From assembly GCA_900491605.1 (NCBI GenBank), contig UESW01004423.1, positions 112,623-176,622 on the forward strand: a stretch of 64,000 nucleotides of DNA. Direction: 5' to 3'. Positions 11,750-23,411 of the stretch are shown piece after piece. This stretch comes from Calamus simplicifolius (taxonomy: Eukaryota; Streptophyta; Magnoliopsida; Arecales; Arecaceae). A program made the translations under genes and the position numbers. The notes beneath the pieces were generated by a model. That model was not told the DNA's origin. It worked only from the letters and a program-made list of their open reading frames with translations, and did not search any database. The stretch's first letter is position 1. Every line of letters starts with the position of its first letter.

Positions 11750-12226
11750 AGGGCGAAGCGGGTCCCACCGCTGAGGTTCAAGGGGCGTTCTCCACGTGGC
11801 TGATCCCTGCCCTCAACTTTTATGCGGACGGTGTGGGGAATGTAAAGAGGCGGCCTTCCATACACCGCGCCGGCCATGATCACCCTCGAGAATGAGGACT
11901 GGCTCTTTGGAGTCCGCGCGAAAAGGCGTATCATCATTTCCTCTCATCATGGCGACGTCAGTGGGGTCTCATCACTGGCTGGAGGCGTGCCGCACCACGC
12001 GCTGGGCATTCCTCGAGGCGAACCGGCGTATGGTAAGGAGCCGCGTGGCCGACGAGACATGGCAGGACATTTTGAAAACTCGATAAAGTTAGGTGAGGGG
12101 GATGGACTGATGCCACCTGCCTTCGCCATCGTCTTCCTCGTTGCTTACTCTCCAGCTTTTCTTGCGACCTGCGAGCCTGTGCCCGGTTCTCTTTGGCTTT
12201 CCAGGTTAGCTTCCCCTACCCCACTC

Positions 12227-13084
12227 ATGAGTTCTCCCTCCTGGACCTCGGAGGACGGTTCTGAGGACCGTCCTCCATCTGCGAGGTGCCACATCTCTCC
12301 CGTTCCTTCTCCCCCGCTTGAGTGGTCCTCTGATCCAGAGGACCACGTCCCTTTGGCCTGTCGACAAGCCATCGGTGGAGCCCCCTCGAGGGGCCACCGG
12401 CTGAGGGCTGGGACCTCCTCGAGGGCGGAGGAGTCCCCAGAGGGGACGGCCTCCTCAATGAAGCGGTCGGATCTGGAAAGGATCCGGGCCCGCTACAGAA
12501 TCCCTCGGGAGATTGAATTATTCCCGCCAACTCCTAACGACCGGGTCATCTCCTCCCGACCCGGTCGGGTAGCTCTCTACGAGACCTACCTACAGGCAGG
12601 TCTTCGTCCTCCTTTTCATCATTTCTTTGTCAACCTTCTTGATTTTTACTCCTTAACCCTCTCCCAGCTGGTCCCGAATTCTTGTCGGGTAATCAGTGCC
12701 TTCGTCATTCTTTGCCATCGTTTAGGTATCACCCTAGGATCAGTTTATTTCGTAATTTTTATTCCCTCCGAGCCCAAAGGGGATGGTGGCTGTTCCAGCC
12801 CCGACCCAATAGGGTTCTGAAGCTCCTCCTGCCCTCATCAATCAAGGGGTGGAAACCTCGTTTCTTTTTTGCCAACGTCGACCAAGTTCGGCCCCGGTGG
12901 GGAGACCCCGACCTCCGAGGGAATGCCGTGGCCGTTCAGCCTGGAGACCGGGAGGCGATGGGGTTGCTGCTGACCACCGAAATTCCCCGGTACACCTTGC
13001 TGCTATCGGAGGACCACTTGGAGTCGGCGGGCCTCGTCTCCCATCGGGGTAAGCCTTCTCCACACTTAGCCAGAAATTCTGCCT

Positions 13085-13120
<36 letters not shown>

Positions 13121-14465
13121 GTTCTGAAAACCTAACTTGTGTTATGCAGCAATGAAAATTTTGACTGCGAAATTGGTAAAGGCTGCCAAGAAAAGGGCCC
13201 GAGAAGGGCTGCCCGGGGACCAGCAGGCCCCGGCCCTGAAACGCCCAGCGGTCCGGGCCTCCCTCCCGGCACCAGTCTCCCTTCCCCCAGCTCCGCCGCA
13301 TGTTCCAGTCGCACCGGAGGTCGATCTTACGGTCGACACCCCACCGGAGGTGGGAGCGACAGCGGGAACCACCTTTGAAGAGCCAGCAGCGGAGGCGCAC
13401 GTGCCAACCGAAGAGCTCTCGGTCCCCGGGGGAGCGACCCCACCAAACACCGCCAGGGACTGGGGCGAGGGACCATCCGGCCCCGCGAGCCCACCCCCCA
13501 AGGGGCCGCCCGAGAGTGGCCCGCACACAGAGCCGGGGACATCCGAGACGGTGGAGGGAGGCGAGGGAGCACCCAGTCCGACCCGAAATTCCCTGGACGA
13601 CGGCCATTGGGCCGAGCGGGTCCTGGGTCCAGTCTTTGATCTTAGGATCATTGAGGATCTCAGTCACCAAGGGGCGGGGGCATTCTTCCGGGACTCTTAT
13701 GCCGCCGTGGTCAAGGTAAGCAATCTTTTCGTTTCTCCCCCTTCTATTGTCTATATACATGTATTTTGCTGACCTGGGCTTGTGTGTGCAGATCGCGCAT
13801 TCCCTGAGGGCTGCCAGGGAGGTAATCCAAGGGGGAAAAAACGTTCTGCAGGAGACGCAGAAGGAGATCGAGGAGGCTCAGCGCCGCGCGGAAGAGGCAG
13901 AGAGGGCACTGGAGGCGGTCAAGGACACCTGCGCTAGCGAGGTGAGGGCCGCCATGAGCCGGGCGGATAGGGAGGCCGACCGTGTGCGCGCAGCGCTTTC
14001 TCAGATGACGGAGGCTGAGAGCGCAGTCATGGCCAGAGATATGCACATCTCGGAGCTGACCTCAGCTCTCCAGGAGGCCGAGGACCGGGCGGGCGCGTCG
14101 GCGGAAGAAGCAAGAGTGGCAAGGGAGGAGACCTGCCGGTGCGAAGAGGAGATGGGCCGCGCTCGAGAGGAGATTAGCCGCGCCGAGAGGAGATTAGCTG
14201 CACCCGAGAGGTTGAAAGGATCGCGGCGGAGGCCCTTGCTGCGGAGAAAGCTCGAGCCGCCGGGCTCGTCGAGGAATACAAGGCGTCTGAGTGTTTTGCA
14301 GATGACCTGGCCGAAGCTTCGACCGCCGTATTCTTTGACGGGTTCCAGTACGCCAAGGAGAAGGTGGCCAGGGACTTGAATTTTCCCCGGGACCTAGAGG
14401 TCAAATTGGATCAGTCATCAGACCAGGCCCCTTCCGACGACAAGCCTGCCCCGGCGGAGCCATGA
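12227..14465 (+). pseudogene. Antisense spliced gene of element A: PF04195-type ('putative gypsy type transposon') protein with coiled-coil tail
   Basis: The gene runs against the element. Exon 1 (12227-13048) starts MSSPSWTSEDG and contains RARYRIPREIELFPPTPNDR, YETYLQAGLRPPFHHF and LVPNSCRVISAFVILCHRLG, then PSSIKGWKPRFFF in a second frame, so a small indel lies near 12730. This order is the plant domain Transposase_28 (PF04195), of unknown function despite its name. Intron 1 (13049-13149) has GT, a run of 30 T and CAG. Exon 2 (13150-13715) is low-complexity, rich in P, A, E and G. Intron 2 is 13716-13791. Exon 3 (13792 on) encodes a long heptad-like E/A/R coiled coil. A one-base shift near 14200 separates it from a tail ending in SSDQAPSDDKPAPAEP. 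The phases across both introns fit (1, then 0). With two shifts it is probably dead, unless these are sequence errors. Confidence 0.8.
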
Positions 14466-14889
14466 GTTCGCGCCCGTGATTTTGTTTTTTCTTTTCTTGC
14501 TTTTGTAATCCCGACTACGTTGGAGTTTTGTAATCCTCAGTTAACGAAAATACTTTTCTCAATGATCTCCAAATTGGTGTTGACTTCATTAATTGATATG
14601 TGGCCCCACGACTTCATTCGTTCTAATAACTCCGGGGACACCTCCCCACCCGCGCCACCCCGCCTTAGCCGCTTGAACCCTAGAGTTAGAGCCAAGTAGA
14701 GTTAAGTTTTAGGAGCGGGGACATCGCCGATCGGAGATTAGGCGGGTAGGCCCCCTCGGGGCCATAGGCGCAGCACCTTGCCGAGTATTGGACTTGGTGC
14801 TGGTCTAGCGCGCGGCTTGATGCCTGCGGAACCTAGCTCTCATTTGACCGACAGGGTGTCGGGTTCTGACTGTGAAGAATCGTTGGTAC
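14466..14889. other. 3' region of the antisense gene, no ORF
   Basis: T-rich sequence follows the stop codon (TTTTGTTTTTTCTTTTC, TTTGTAATCC repeated), as in a plant 3' untranslated region. No coding sequence or RNA gene is visible before the tandem array begins. Confidence 0.45.
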
Positions 14890-16830
14890 ACCGCCCCACC
14901 GGCGGTTAGCTGGGCTTTGCGCCTGGCTAGCGCTGGGCCTTGAATACCGACGGGGCGCCGGGCTTTTGTTGTTGAGAGCCAGTGGCACACTGCTCTGCCA
15001 GTGGTACACTGGGCTTTGTGCCTGGCTAGTGCAGGGCTTTGAATACCGACGGGGCACCGGGCTTTTGTTGTTGAGAGCCAGTGGCACACTGCTCTGCCAG
15101 TGGTACACTGGGCTTTGTGCCTGGCTAGCGCAGGGCTTTGAATACCGACGGAGCGCCGGGCTTTTGTTGCTGAGAGCCAGTGGTACACTGCTCTGCCAGT
15201 GGTACACTGGGCTTTGTGCCTGGCTAGTGCAGGGCTTTGAATACTGACGGGGCACCGGGCTTTTGTTGTTGAGAGCCAGTGGCACACTGCTCTGCCAGTG
15301 GTACACTGGGCTTTGTGCCTGGCTAGTGCAGGGCTTTGAATATCGATGGGGCGCCGGGCTTTTGTTGTTGAGAGCCAGTGGCACACTGCTCTGCCAGTGG
15401 TACACTGGGCTTTGTGCCTGGCTAGTGCAGGGCTTTGAATACCGATGGGGCGTCGAGCTTTTGTTGTTGAGAGCCAGTGGTACACTGCTCTGCCAGTGGT
15501 ACACTGGGCTTCATGCCTGGCTGGCCCAGGGCTTTGGTGCCGACCGGGGTTGGGCTTTTATTGCTGAGAGCCGGTGGTACACCGCTCTGCCAGTGGTACA
15601 CTGGGCTTCATGCCTGGCTGGCCTAGGGCTTTGGTGCCGACCGGGGTCGGGCTTTTGTTGCTGAGAGCCGGTGGTACACCGCTCTGCCAGTGGTACACTG
15701 GGCTTCATGCCTGGCTGGCCCAGGGCTTTGGTGCCGACCGGGGTTGGCTTTTGTTGCTGAGAGCCGGTGGTACACCGCTCTGCCAGTGGTACACTGGGCT
15801 TCATGCCTGGCTGGCCCAGGGCTTTGGTGCCGACCGGGGTCGAGCTTTTATTGCTGAGAGCCGGTGGTACACCGCTCTGCCAGTGGTACACTGGGCTTCA
15901 TGCCTGGCTGGCCCAGGGCTTTGGTGCCGACCAGGGTCGGGCTTTTATTGCTGAGAGCCGGTGGTACACCGCTCTGCCAGTGGTACACTGGGCTTCATGC
16001 CTGGCTGGCCCAGGGCTTTGGTGCCGACCGGGGTCGGGCTTTTGTTGCTGAGAGCCGGTGGTACACTGCTCTGCCAGTGGTACACTTGACTTCATGCCTG
16101 GCTGGCCCAGGGCTTTGGTGCCAACCGGGTCGGGCTTTTGTTGCTGAGAGCCGGTGGTACACCGCTCTGCCAGTGGTACACTGGGCTTCATGCCTGGCTG
16201 GCCCAGGGCTTTGGTGCCGACCGGGGTCAGGCTTTTGTTGCTGAGAGCCGGTGGTACACTGCTCTGCCAGTGGTACACTGGGCTTCATGCCTGGCTGGCC
16301 CAGGGCTTTGGTGCCGACCGGGGTTGGGCTTTTGTTGCTGAGAGCCGGTGGTACACCGCTCTGCCAGTGGTACACTGGGCTTCATGCCTGGCTGGCTCAG
16401 GGCTTTGGTGCCGACCGGGGTCGGGCTTTTGTTGCTGAGAGCCGGTGGTACACCGCTCTGCCAGTGGTACACTGGGCTTCATGCCTGGCTGGCCTAGGGC
16501 TTTGGTGCCGACCGGGGTCGGGCTTTTGTTGCTAAGAGCCGGTGGTACACCGCTCTGCCAGTGGTACACTGGGCTTCATGCCTGGCTGGCCCAGGGCTTT
16601 GGTACCGACCGGGGTCGGGCTGTTGTTGCTGAGAGCCGGTGGTACACCGCTCTACCAGTGGTACACTGGGCTTCATGCCTGGCTGGCCCAGGGCTTTGGT
16701 GCCGACCGGGGTCGGGCTTTTGTTGCTGAGAGCCGGTGGTACACCGCTCTGCCAGTGGTACACTGGGCTTCATGCCTGGCTGGCCCAGGGCTTTGGTGCC
16801 GACTGGGGTCGGGCTTTTGTTGCGCCAACA
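14890..16830. repeat. 97/99-bp tandem array inside element A, two homogenised blocks
   Basis: About 20 units share GCTCTGCCAGTGGTACACT. The left block (to about 15505) has roughly six 99-bp units with GGGCTTTGTGCCTGGCTAG and TTGAATACCGAC. The right block (15505-16820) has about thirteen 97-bp units with GGGCTTCATGCCTGGCTGG and TTGGTGCCGACC. Long open frames in several phases on both strands are by-products of the repeat. Confidence 0.93.
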
Positions 16831-18014
16831 TGAGGTTGGTCTTGAAGGCTGATACAAGGTTGGTCTTCCCTGCATGACATTTTTAAGTGTTAATGAAAGA
16901 AAATTGTCTTAGGTGCATCGTACTTAGCTCTTGTAGCGCCCCTGTTTTCCTTATGTGGATTTGAGCATTTCCGCCCGCTGGTGGTCTGCCCCCCAGGGAA
17001 TCAAGTTGGGACGGCGCCTGGAGTCGGTTGATGACCAGCTCCTTTCCGAAATGAAGCTGGGGACCCATCTTTGGAGCGCAATGAAGAGAGAGATGGGATC
17101 CAGAGCCGGGACGCTGGAGCAGAGCCACGGACAAGAGTCGGAGTCAAACTCGGGAGCTAGAGGTCGCCGAGGGAAGCCCGAGCAGCCAACGGCTGTTGGA
17201 GATGAGCGACTGGGAGAGTCCGCTGAAGTTGGACGGTTAGGAGATGATGTTGTTGGGAGTTATAGGATTCGGGCAGCCTCGACATTGATTCAAGGTAAGG
17301 AGCCCTCCAGCTTCCATGGTCCTTCTCTCTCCTATGAAGTCTCATTACGTGCATGGGTGCATGTAATGCATCTGGACGTGGCTGCTTTGGGAGCTTTCAC
17401 TCGGACCTAGGATGTGGCAGAGAGGAAGAAAAGCTTGCCTGGAGCTCGGGGATGTGGTGCCAGGAGCATGAAAACGGGAGCCTCTGGGGCTGGATCTGAA
17501 GCCGAGGCGCTAGCGCCGGGTCTGGAGAAGAGCCGATGCCTCGGGGCAGAGTTGGGAACCGGAGCCATGGCCAGACCTTCCTCTGCGTCACTGTCCATAG
17601 GAGAGAGGGCTGCTTGTGCGGCGAGTGGTGGCTCTTTGAGCTTTAAGTCGCTGATGGGCTTGATGACGTTGGACCTTTTGCTGGGGAGATTCCCAGCGGG
17701 ATGAAGGATGGCCGGCCTGGGCAGTGACCAAAGGGCGAGTAGAAGCTTTTGCTCGCTGTTGCGTGGTCATAAGATGTGGCTTCTAGAGCTTTTGGACAAC
17801 CACCGTCAATGTTTGGATTTGTAGAATGAGTGGCAATATGTTCTGTTTGAATGGTCTAAGATAATGGTGATGATGGAACGAAAGACTGGCCTCCTGCTGC
17901 TCAGCTCGTTGAAGGTGCCCCCAGCTTAACTGGTGAAATCTTCACAATCCACCATCTTCACGATCCACCGTTTTGATAAAAAGGGATGAGGATCTGCAAA
18001 CTAGCATCGTTGAT
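16831..18014 (-). other. 5' internal region of element A without coding capacity
   Basis: This is where gag would begin in an autonomous relative, since it lies between the primer site and the array. Short frames on both strands show no gag motif, no zinc knuckle and no conserved domain I recognise. It reads as untranslated leader. Confidence 0.55.
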
Positions 18015-18034
18015 CCCCCCTACCTGGCGCACCA
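18015..18034 (-). other. Primer binding site of element A
   Basis: On the minus strand TGGTGCGCCAGGTAGGGGGG begins three bases after the LTR end (CATCA, GAT). The leading TGG pairs with a tRNA CCA end. The exact tRNA is not assigned here. Confidence 0.75.
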
Positions 18035-18440
18035 ATCTGATGACACCAAATCACCGGCCTCGAGCGTGCAGTCGTCTCCTCCAGTGAGATCCTCGCGCCT
18101 GCAAGCAAGTCCCGGGGGCCGGAGAGGGCCCCAGCGGGACCCTCCGATGCTCAAGTCAGTGGTCTGGGCATCAGACAAAGAACCGCTCCAGCGGAGAGGA
18201 GCTGGGGCAGTTAGGGTTTTAGCTGGGAGGAAGAAAGCTTAGAAAAACCAGGGTTCAGATCCCACTTACAGTGTGAGCATGTGCCTTTTATACCTGTCCG
18301 AATACTCCACCTTGCGGCTTTGGAAGATCTTCATCGTATCGTTGGCACGTGTGATGCCACACGTGTCCGGTAGCTATTTAGGCGCTCATTGTACGTTGCC
18401 AGTTGATATGACTGAGCACCATTGCTGAAAGTAGCGAGTC

Positions 18441-18675
18441 GTACGCCGTGGCGAGGCATGGCTATGCACAGGGACATGCAACGCGCCAAACACCGTTATG
18501 AGGCATGGCCCTCCGTAACGGGGCACAATCACAGGAGTACCGAATGGTATGCTGTGGCAAAGCATGGTCATGTACAGGGGCATGCAACGCGCCAAACATC
18601 GTTATGAGGCATGGCCCTCCGTAACGGGGCACAATCACAGGAGTACCGAATGGTACGCTGTGGCAAAGCATGGTC
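18441..18675. repeat. 106-bp tandem repeat in right LTR of element A
   Basis: It has the same two-and-a-fraction units as at 9882-10115, with GTACGC-type starts at 106-bp spacing. Confidence 0.88.
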
Positions 18676-18759
18676 ACGCACCGGAAATCATGTGTAAGCA
18701 CCGTGCAGCCTGATAGTTGCCGTTTTCCTTGGCGGTTGAGTCGCATGTTAATCAACGAT

Positions 18760-20335
18760 GGCCCCACCCCCTGACCCCGAGGGGGTGCCGGGGGTGGGGG
18801 AATGACAGCGCACCCCGAGGCCGAGGGGTCTCGGGGTTAAGGAATGATGACCCCACCCCCTGACCCCAAGGGGGTACCGGGGGTGGGGGAATGACAATGC
18901 ACCCGAGGCCGGGGGGGCCTCGGGGTTAAGGAATGATGATCCCACCCCCCGACCCCGAGGGGGTGCCGGGGGTGGGGAAACGATAGCGCACCCCGAGGCC
19001 GGAGGGGCCTCGGGGTTAAGGAATGATGACCCCACCCCCGACCCCGAGGGGGTGCCGGGGGTGGGGAAACGACAGCGCACCCCGAGGCCGGAGGAGGCCT
19101 CGGGGTTAAGGAATGATGACCCCACCCCCGACCCCGGGGGTACCGGGGGTGGGGAATGACAATGTACCCCGAGGCCGGTGGGGGGCCTCGGGGTTAAGGA
19201 ATGATGATCCCACCCCCCGACCCCGAGGGGGTGCCGGGGGTGGGGAAACGACAGCGCACCCTGAGGCCGGAGGGGGCCTCGGGGTTAAGGAATGATGACC
19301 CCATCCCCCGACCCCGGGGGTGCCGGGGGTGGGGGAATGACAATGCACCCCGAGGCCGGTGGGGGGCCTCGGGGTTAAGGAATGATGATCCCACCCCCCG
19401 ACCCCAAGGGGGTGCCGGGGTGGGGAAACGACAGCGCACCCTGAGGCCGGAGGGGGCCTCGGGGTTAAGGAATGATGACCCCATCCCCCGACCCCAAGGG
19501 GGTGCCAGGGGTGGGGAAATGACAGCGCACCCCGAGGCCGAAGGGGGCCTCGGGGTTAAGGAATGATGACCCCCCCCCCGACCCCGAGGGGGTGCCGGGG
19601 GTGGGGAAACGACAGTGCACCCCGAGGCCGGAGGGGGCCTCGGGGTTAAGGAATGATGACCCCACCCCCCGACCTCGAGGGGTACCGGGGGTGGGGAATA
19701 ACAATGCACCCGAGGCCGGTGGGGGGCCTCGGGGTTAAGGAATGATGATCCCACCCCCCCCCGATGGGGTGCCGGGGGTGGGGAAACGACAGCGCACCCC
19801 GAGGCCGGAGGGGGCCTCGGGGTTAAGGAATGATGACCCCACCCCCCGACCCCGAGGGGGTGCCGGGGGTGGGGAAACGATAGCGCACCCCGAGGCCGGA
19901 GGGAGCCTCGGGGTTAAGGAATGATGACCCCACCCCCCGACCCCGAGGGGGTGCCGGGGGTGGGGAAATGACAGTGCACCCCGAGGCCGGAGGGGGCCTC
20001 GGGGTTAAGGAATGATGACCCCACCCCCCGACCCTGAGGGGGTACCGGGTGTGGGGAATGACAATGCACCCCGAGGCCGGTGGGGGGCCTCAGGGTTAAG
20101 GAATGATGACCCCACCCCTCGACCCCGAGGGGGTACCGGGGGTAGGGGAATGACAATGCACCCCGAGGCCGGTGGGGGGCCTCGGGGTTAAGGAATGATG
20201 ACCCCACCCCTCGACCCCGAGGGGGTGCCGGGGGTGGGGAAACGACAGCGTACCCCGAGGCTGACGGGGGCCTCAGGGTTAAGGAATGATGACCCCACCC
20301 CCCGACCCCGAGGGGGTGCTGGGGGTGGGGGAATG
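18760..20335. repeat. ~91-bp GC-rich palindromic tandem array, right LTR of element A
   Basis: About 17 units with the same double inverted repeat as in the left LTR. Units vary by small losses in the G and C runs. Confidence 0.92.
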
Positions 20336-20382
20336 ACTAATTGTCGTTACCTCTTCTGACAATGCTGGGATCAGTCATATCA

Positions 20383-20387
20383 GATCG
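20383..20387. repeat. Target site duplication of element A, right copy
   Basis: GATCG, identical to 9474-9478. Confidence 0.93.
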
Positions 20388-20511
20388 CGCTAACTCAAAT
20401 TTTTAAGATATGTGATTTGATCATTATCTTGTTTCCGCTGAGATATATGATTTGATCCTTATCTCGCTTCGTAGACATCTCAAAGTCGTATTGAGATAGC
20501 CATCACTAGCA
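20388..20511. repeat. LTR-like sequence, right part (split by element A)
   Basis: It continues 8475-9478 and ends ATCACTAGCA. It abuts a Tekay integrase frame that stops matching its family exactly here, after GERKLL. Confidence 0.45.
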
Positions 20512-23215
20512 ATTTCCTTTCCCCCACATCATCCCAACATAAAGGAGATATGCACCTCCTACCATACAGAGCTTCAAATGGATCCATCTGGATACTGGCC
20601 TGGTAACTATTATTATAGGCAAACTCCACTAAAGGTAAGTGGTTATCCCATGCTTCACCCAAATCCATCACACAGGCTCGCAACATGTCTTCTAGAATCT
20701 GTATGGTCCTCTCAGATTGTCCATCTGACTGGGGATGATAGGTTGTACTAAAGTTTAATTTGATTCCCATAGCCTTATGAAGACTCTTCCAGAATTGAGA
20801 CACAAACCTAGTATCCCTATCTGATCAATAAATACAGGAACACCATGGAGTCTCACGATCTGCTTAATATACAAACTAGCCAATCTTTCACTAGAGACCC
20901 CAACTCTGAAAGGTAAGAAATGAGCTGATTTTGTTAGCCTGTCTACAATAACCCAAACAGCTTCATTACTCCTAGAAGTTTTGGGCAGACCAATCACAAG
21001 AATTTTCCCGCAGGCCTTTGATGTTCGTCCTTCACTCGCTGACACACCAAGCACTTGGCCACATACTGAGCAATCTCCCTCTTCATACCTTTCCACCAAA
21101 AATTTTTCTTTAAGTCTCTATACATCTTAGTGCCACTTGGATGCACAGTTTAGGAAGAGTAGTGAGCATCCTTCAAAATGTCAGCCTTTAGCTCCTAATG
21201 TTTGGCACACAAAGTCTACCTTCAAATTTTAGGGATCCATCCTCCATTACATAAAATTCATTCTGAACTCCTAACTGCATAGCTTCTTTAATCTTTTGTA
21301 AATTGGATCATCATTCTGGGAGGACTTGATCCTGTCTACCAAGGTTGGCTGAAGTACAAGTGCTGCAACAAGCCCATCAAACTGCTGTACTCTCAATCCA
21401 ACAACCCACCTCTCAAGGTCTCTCAATATGTGAGGCTGGGAAGTAATCATAGCAGCTAACTCAGAAAGGATTTTCTGCTCAAGGTATCAGCTACTACATT
21501 GGCCTTTCCAGGATGATAGTGTAGGGTCAAGTCATAATCCTTCAATAGTTCCAACCACCTCCTCTACCTCAAGTTTCAGCTCCTTATGTGTGAAGATGTA
21601 CTTTAGACTCTTATGATCTGTATCACATCACACGACACCTCATATAGATAATACCGCCAAATCTTCAGGGCAAAAACCATAGCAGCCAATTCTACATCAT
21701 GAGTAGGATAATTTTGCTCATAAGGCTTCAATTGTCTGGAGGCATAGGCTATCACCTTCCCATTCTGCATCAGAACACATCCCAATCATTTCTGAGAGGC
21801 ATCAGTATATAAAGTAAAACCTTCAGATCCTGTGGAAGAACAAGAATGGGAGCTGACACCAGGCACTGCTTTAACTCCTGAAAACTCTTCTCACATTCCT
21901 CTGTCCAATCAAACTTTACTCGCTTTTGGGTTAAGCGAGTTAGGGACAAAGCGATGCGAGAGAAGTCCTCCATAAATTTATGGTAGTACCGGCTAGCCCT
22001 AAGAAACTTCTGATTTCTGCCACATTGGAAGGTCAGCTCCAGCTAATGATAGCCTCAATATTTTTTGGGTCCACAGATATGCCATCTTTGGATATTACAT
22101 GACCCATGAAAGATACTTGATCTAACCAAAAATCACACTTTGTAGCTTGGCATAAAGTCTCTTCTCTCGAAAAATATGTAGCACGATCCTCAGGTGGTCC
22201 TCATGCTCCTTATGGCTCTTAGAATATATTAAGATATCATAAATAAAAACCACCACGAATTGATCCAAGTATGGTTTAAAAATTCTATTCATCAAATCAT
22301 GAATACTGTAGGGGAATTAGTTAACCCAAATGGCATCACCAAGAACTCATAGTGGCCATATCTGGTCCTAAATGCTGTCTTAGGCACATCTCCCTCCTTG
22401 ACTTTGAGTTGATGGTATCATGACCTGAGATCAATCTTTGAGAATATCCGGGCTCCTTGGAGTTGATCAAACAAGTCATCAATCCTCGGCAGAGGGTACT
22501 TATTCTGCACTGTTACCTTATTGATTTCCTGGTAATCAATGCAGAGCCGAAGACTGCCATCCTTCTTCTTAACAAATAGAGCTGGAGCACCCCAAGGAGA
22601 AACACTGGGTCTCATAAATCCCCAATATAGGAACTCCTGCAACTGATCCTTAATTCCTTTAGCTCAGCCGGGGCCATGCGGTAAGGGGCCTTGGATATAG
22701 GTCCAGTTCCAAGAACTAGATCAATGGAGAACTCGACTTTCCGATCTGGGGGCAAATCAGTCAAATCATCAGGGAAGACATCAGGAAATTCTCGAGCTAT
22801 AGGAATATCCTTCAACTTGGTCTCTTCCTGCTGAAGGTCCTTGACTATAGCAAGAAATCTTGATCGCCATTCATCAAATACCTTCCAGCCTGCAGTGCTG
22901 ATATGAACACTGAGGCTAGGTGTTTCTGACCACCAGTAAAACTGAATTCAGACTGACTTGGGATTTTAAAGTTGACAATCTTCCTGAAGCAGTCTACTGA
23001 AGCATGATAGGAGGCCAACCAATTCATTCCAAGGATAACATCAAAGAACTTCAGTGGAAGGACAATTAGATAAGCATTCAACCTCCTATCCTCCAAGAGA
23101 ATTGGGCAGGATTTGCATACTATGTCAACCTTCATAATATCTCCATTTGGAAAAGCAATATGCAACTCTTGCTCCAGAGGAACGGGTGTCAATGATGTAT
23201 TCTTGTCAAGATAGG
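20512..23215 (-). pseudogene. Tekay pol: protease, reverse transcriptase, RNase H, integrase (broken)
   Basis: Protease region (23192-22845) ends with VILGMNWLASYHA. Reverse transcriptase (22815 to about 22000) starts REFPDVFPDDLTDLPPDR and has VKKKDGSLRLCIDYQEINK and FSKIDLRS. Its catalytic FIDD box reads FIYD near 22235, so the first metal-binding aspartate is replaced by tyrosine. RNase H (21973-21600) shows VKFDWTEECEKSFQELK and IAYASRQLKPYEQNYPTHD. Integrase has CLVCQRVKDEHQ near 21040, VIVDRLTKSAHFLPF and TTYHPQSDGQSERTIQ near 20750, then ends abruptly after GERKLL. At least five frame breaks separate these blocks. Confidence 0.85.
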
Positions 23216-23411
23216 TGTCAGATATGAAAGAATGCGTGGCACCAGGTTAATTAAAGTTTGAGCATAAGCAATGCCTACTTTAATCATTCCTGGACATAAG
23301 TGTAATTTATTTAACATTAAAGCATTAAAGATTTAACTTACTTTTCTAATTATCTATCAATGTATTGCACTAAGAATGTAATACTAGAAATGAAATTAAA
23401 TGGTATACCTG

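Larger units (their letters stand above)
9479..20382 (-). mobile_element. Element A: complete non-autonomous Gypsy/Tat-type LTR element carrying an antisense gene
   Basis: The 10,904 bp insertion has two LTRs (9479-11732 and 18038-20382), a GATCG target duplication, a polypurine tract beside the left LTR and a primer site beside the right LTR, so it reads right to left. I find no gag, protease, reverse transcriptase, RNase H or integrase in the 6.3 kb interior. Instead it holds an opposite-strand spliced gene (12227-14465), a long tandem array (14890-16830) and non-coding DNA. This is the layout of a large retrotransposon derivative (LARD) that must be mobilised by a relative. The antisense gene and the primer and polypurine types point to the Tat lineage. 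Confidence 0.92.
18038..20382 (-). repeat. 5' LTR of element A
   Basis: It is the partner of 9479-11732 with the same termini and the same internal order: GC-rich array, 106-bp repeat, unique U5-type end. Scattered substitutions and array changes separate the two LTRs, so the insertion is not very recent. Confidence 0.93.

Noticed and set aside
14805..16877. Many 90-226 aa open frames on both strands
   Set aside because: By-products of the stop-poor 97/99-bp tandem array; overlapping frames on both strands are equally open.
10200..20335. Regular repeats that might suggest a CRISPR-like array
   Set aside because: Units are tandem without unique spacers, lie inside LTRs of a plant retrotransposon, and no cas genes exist.
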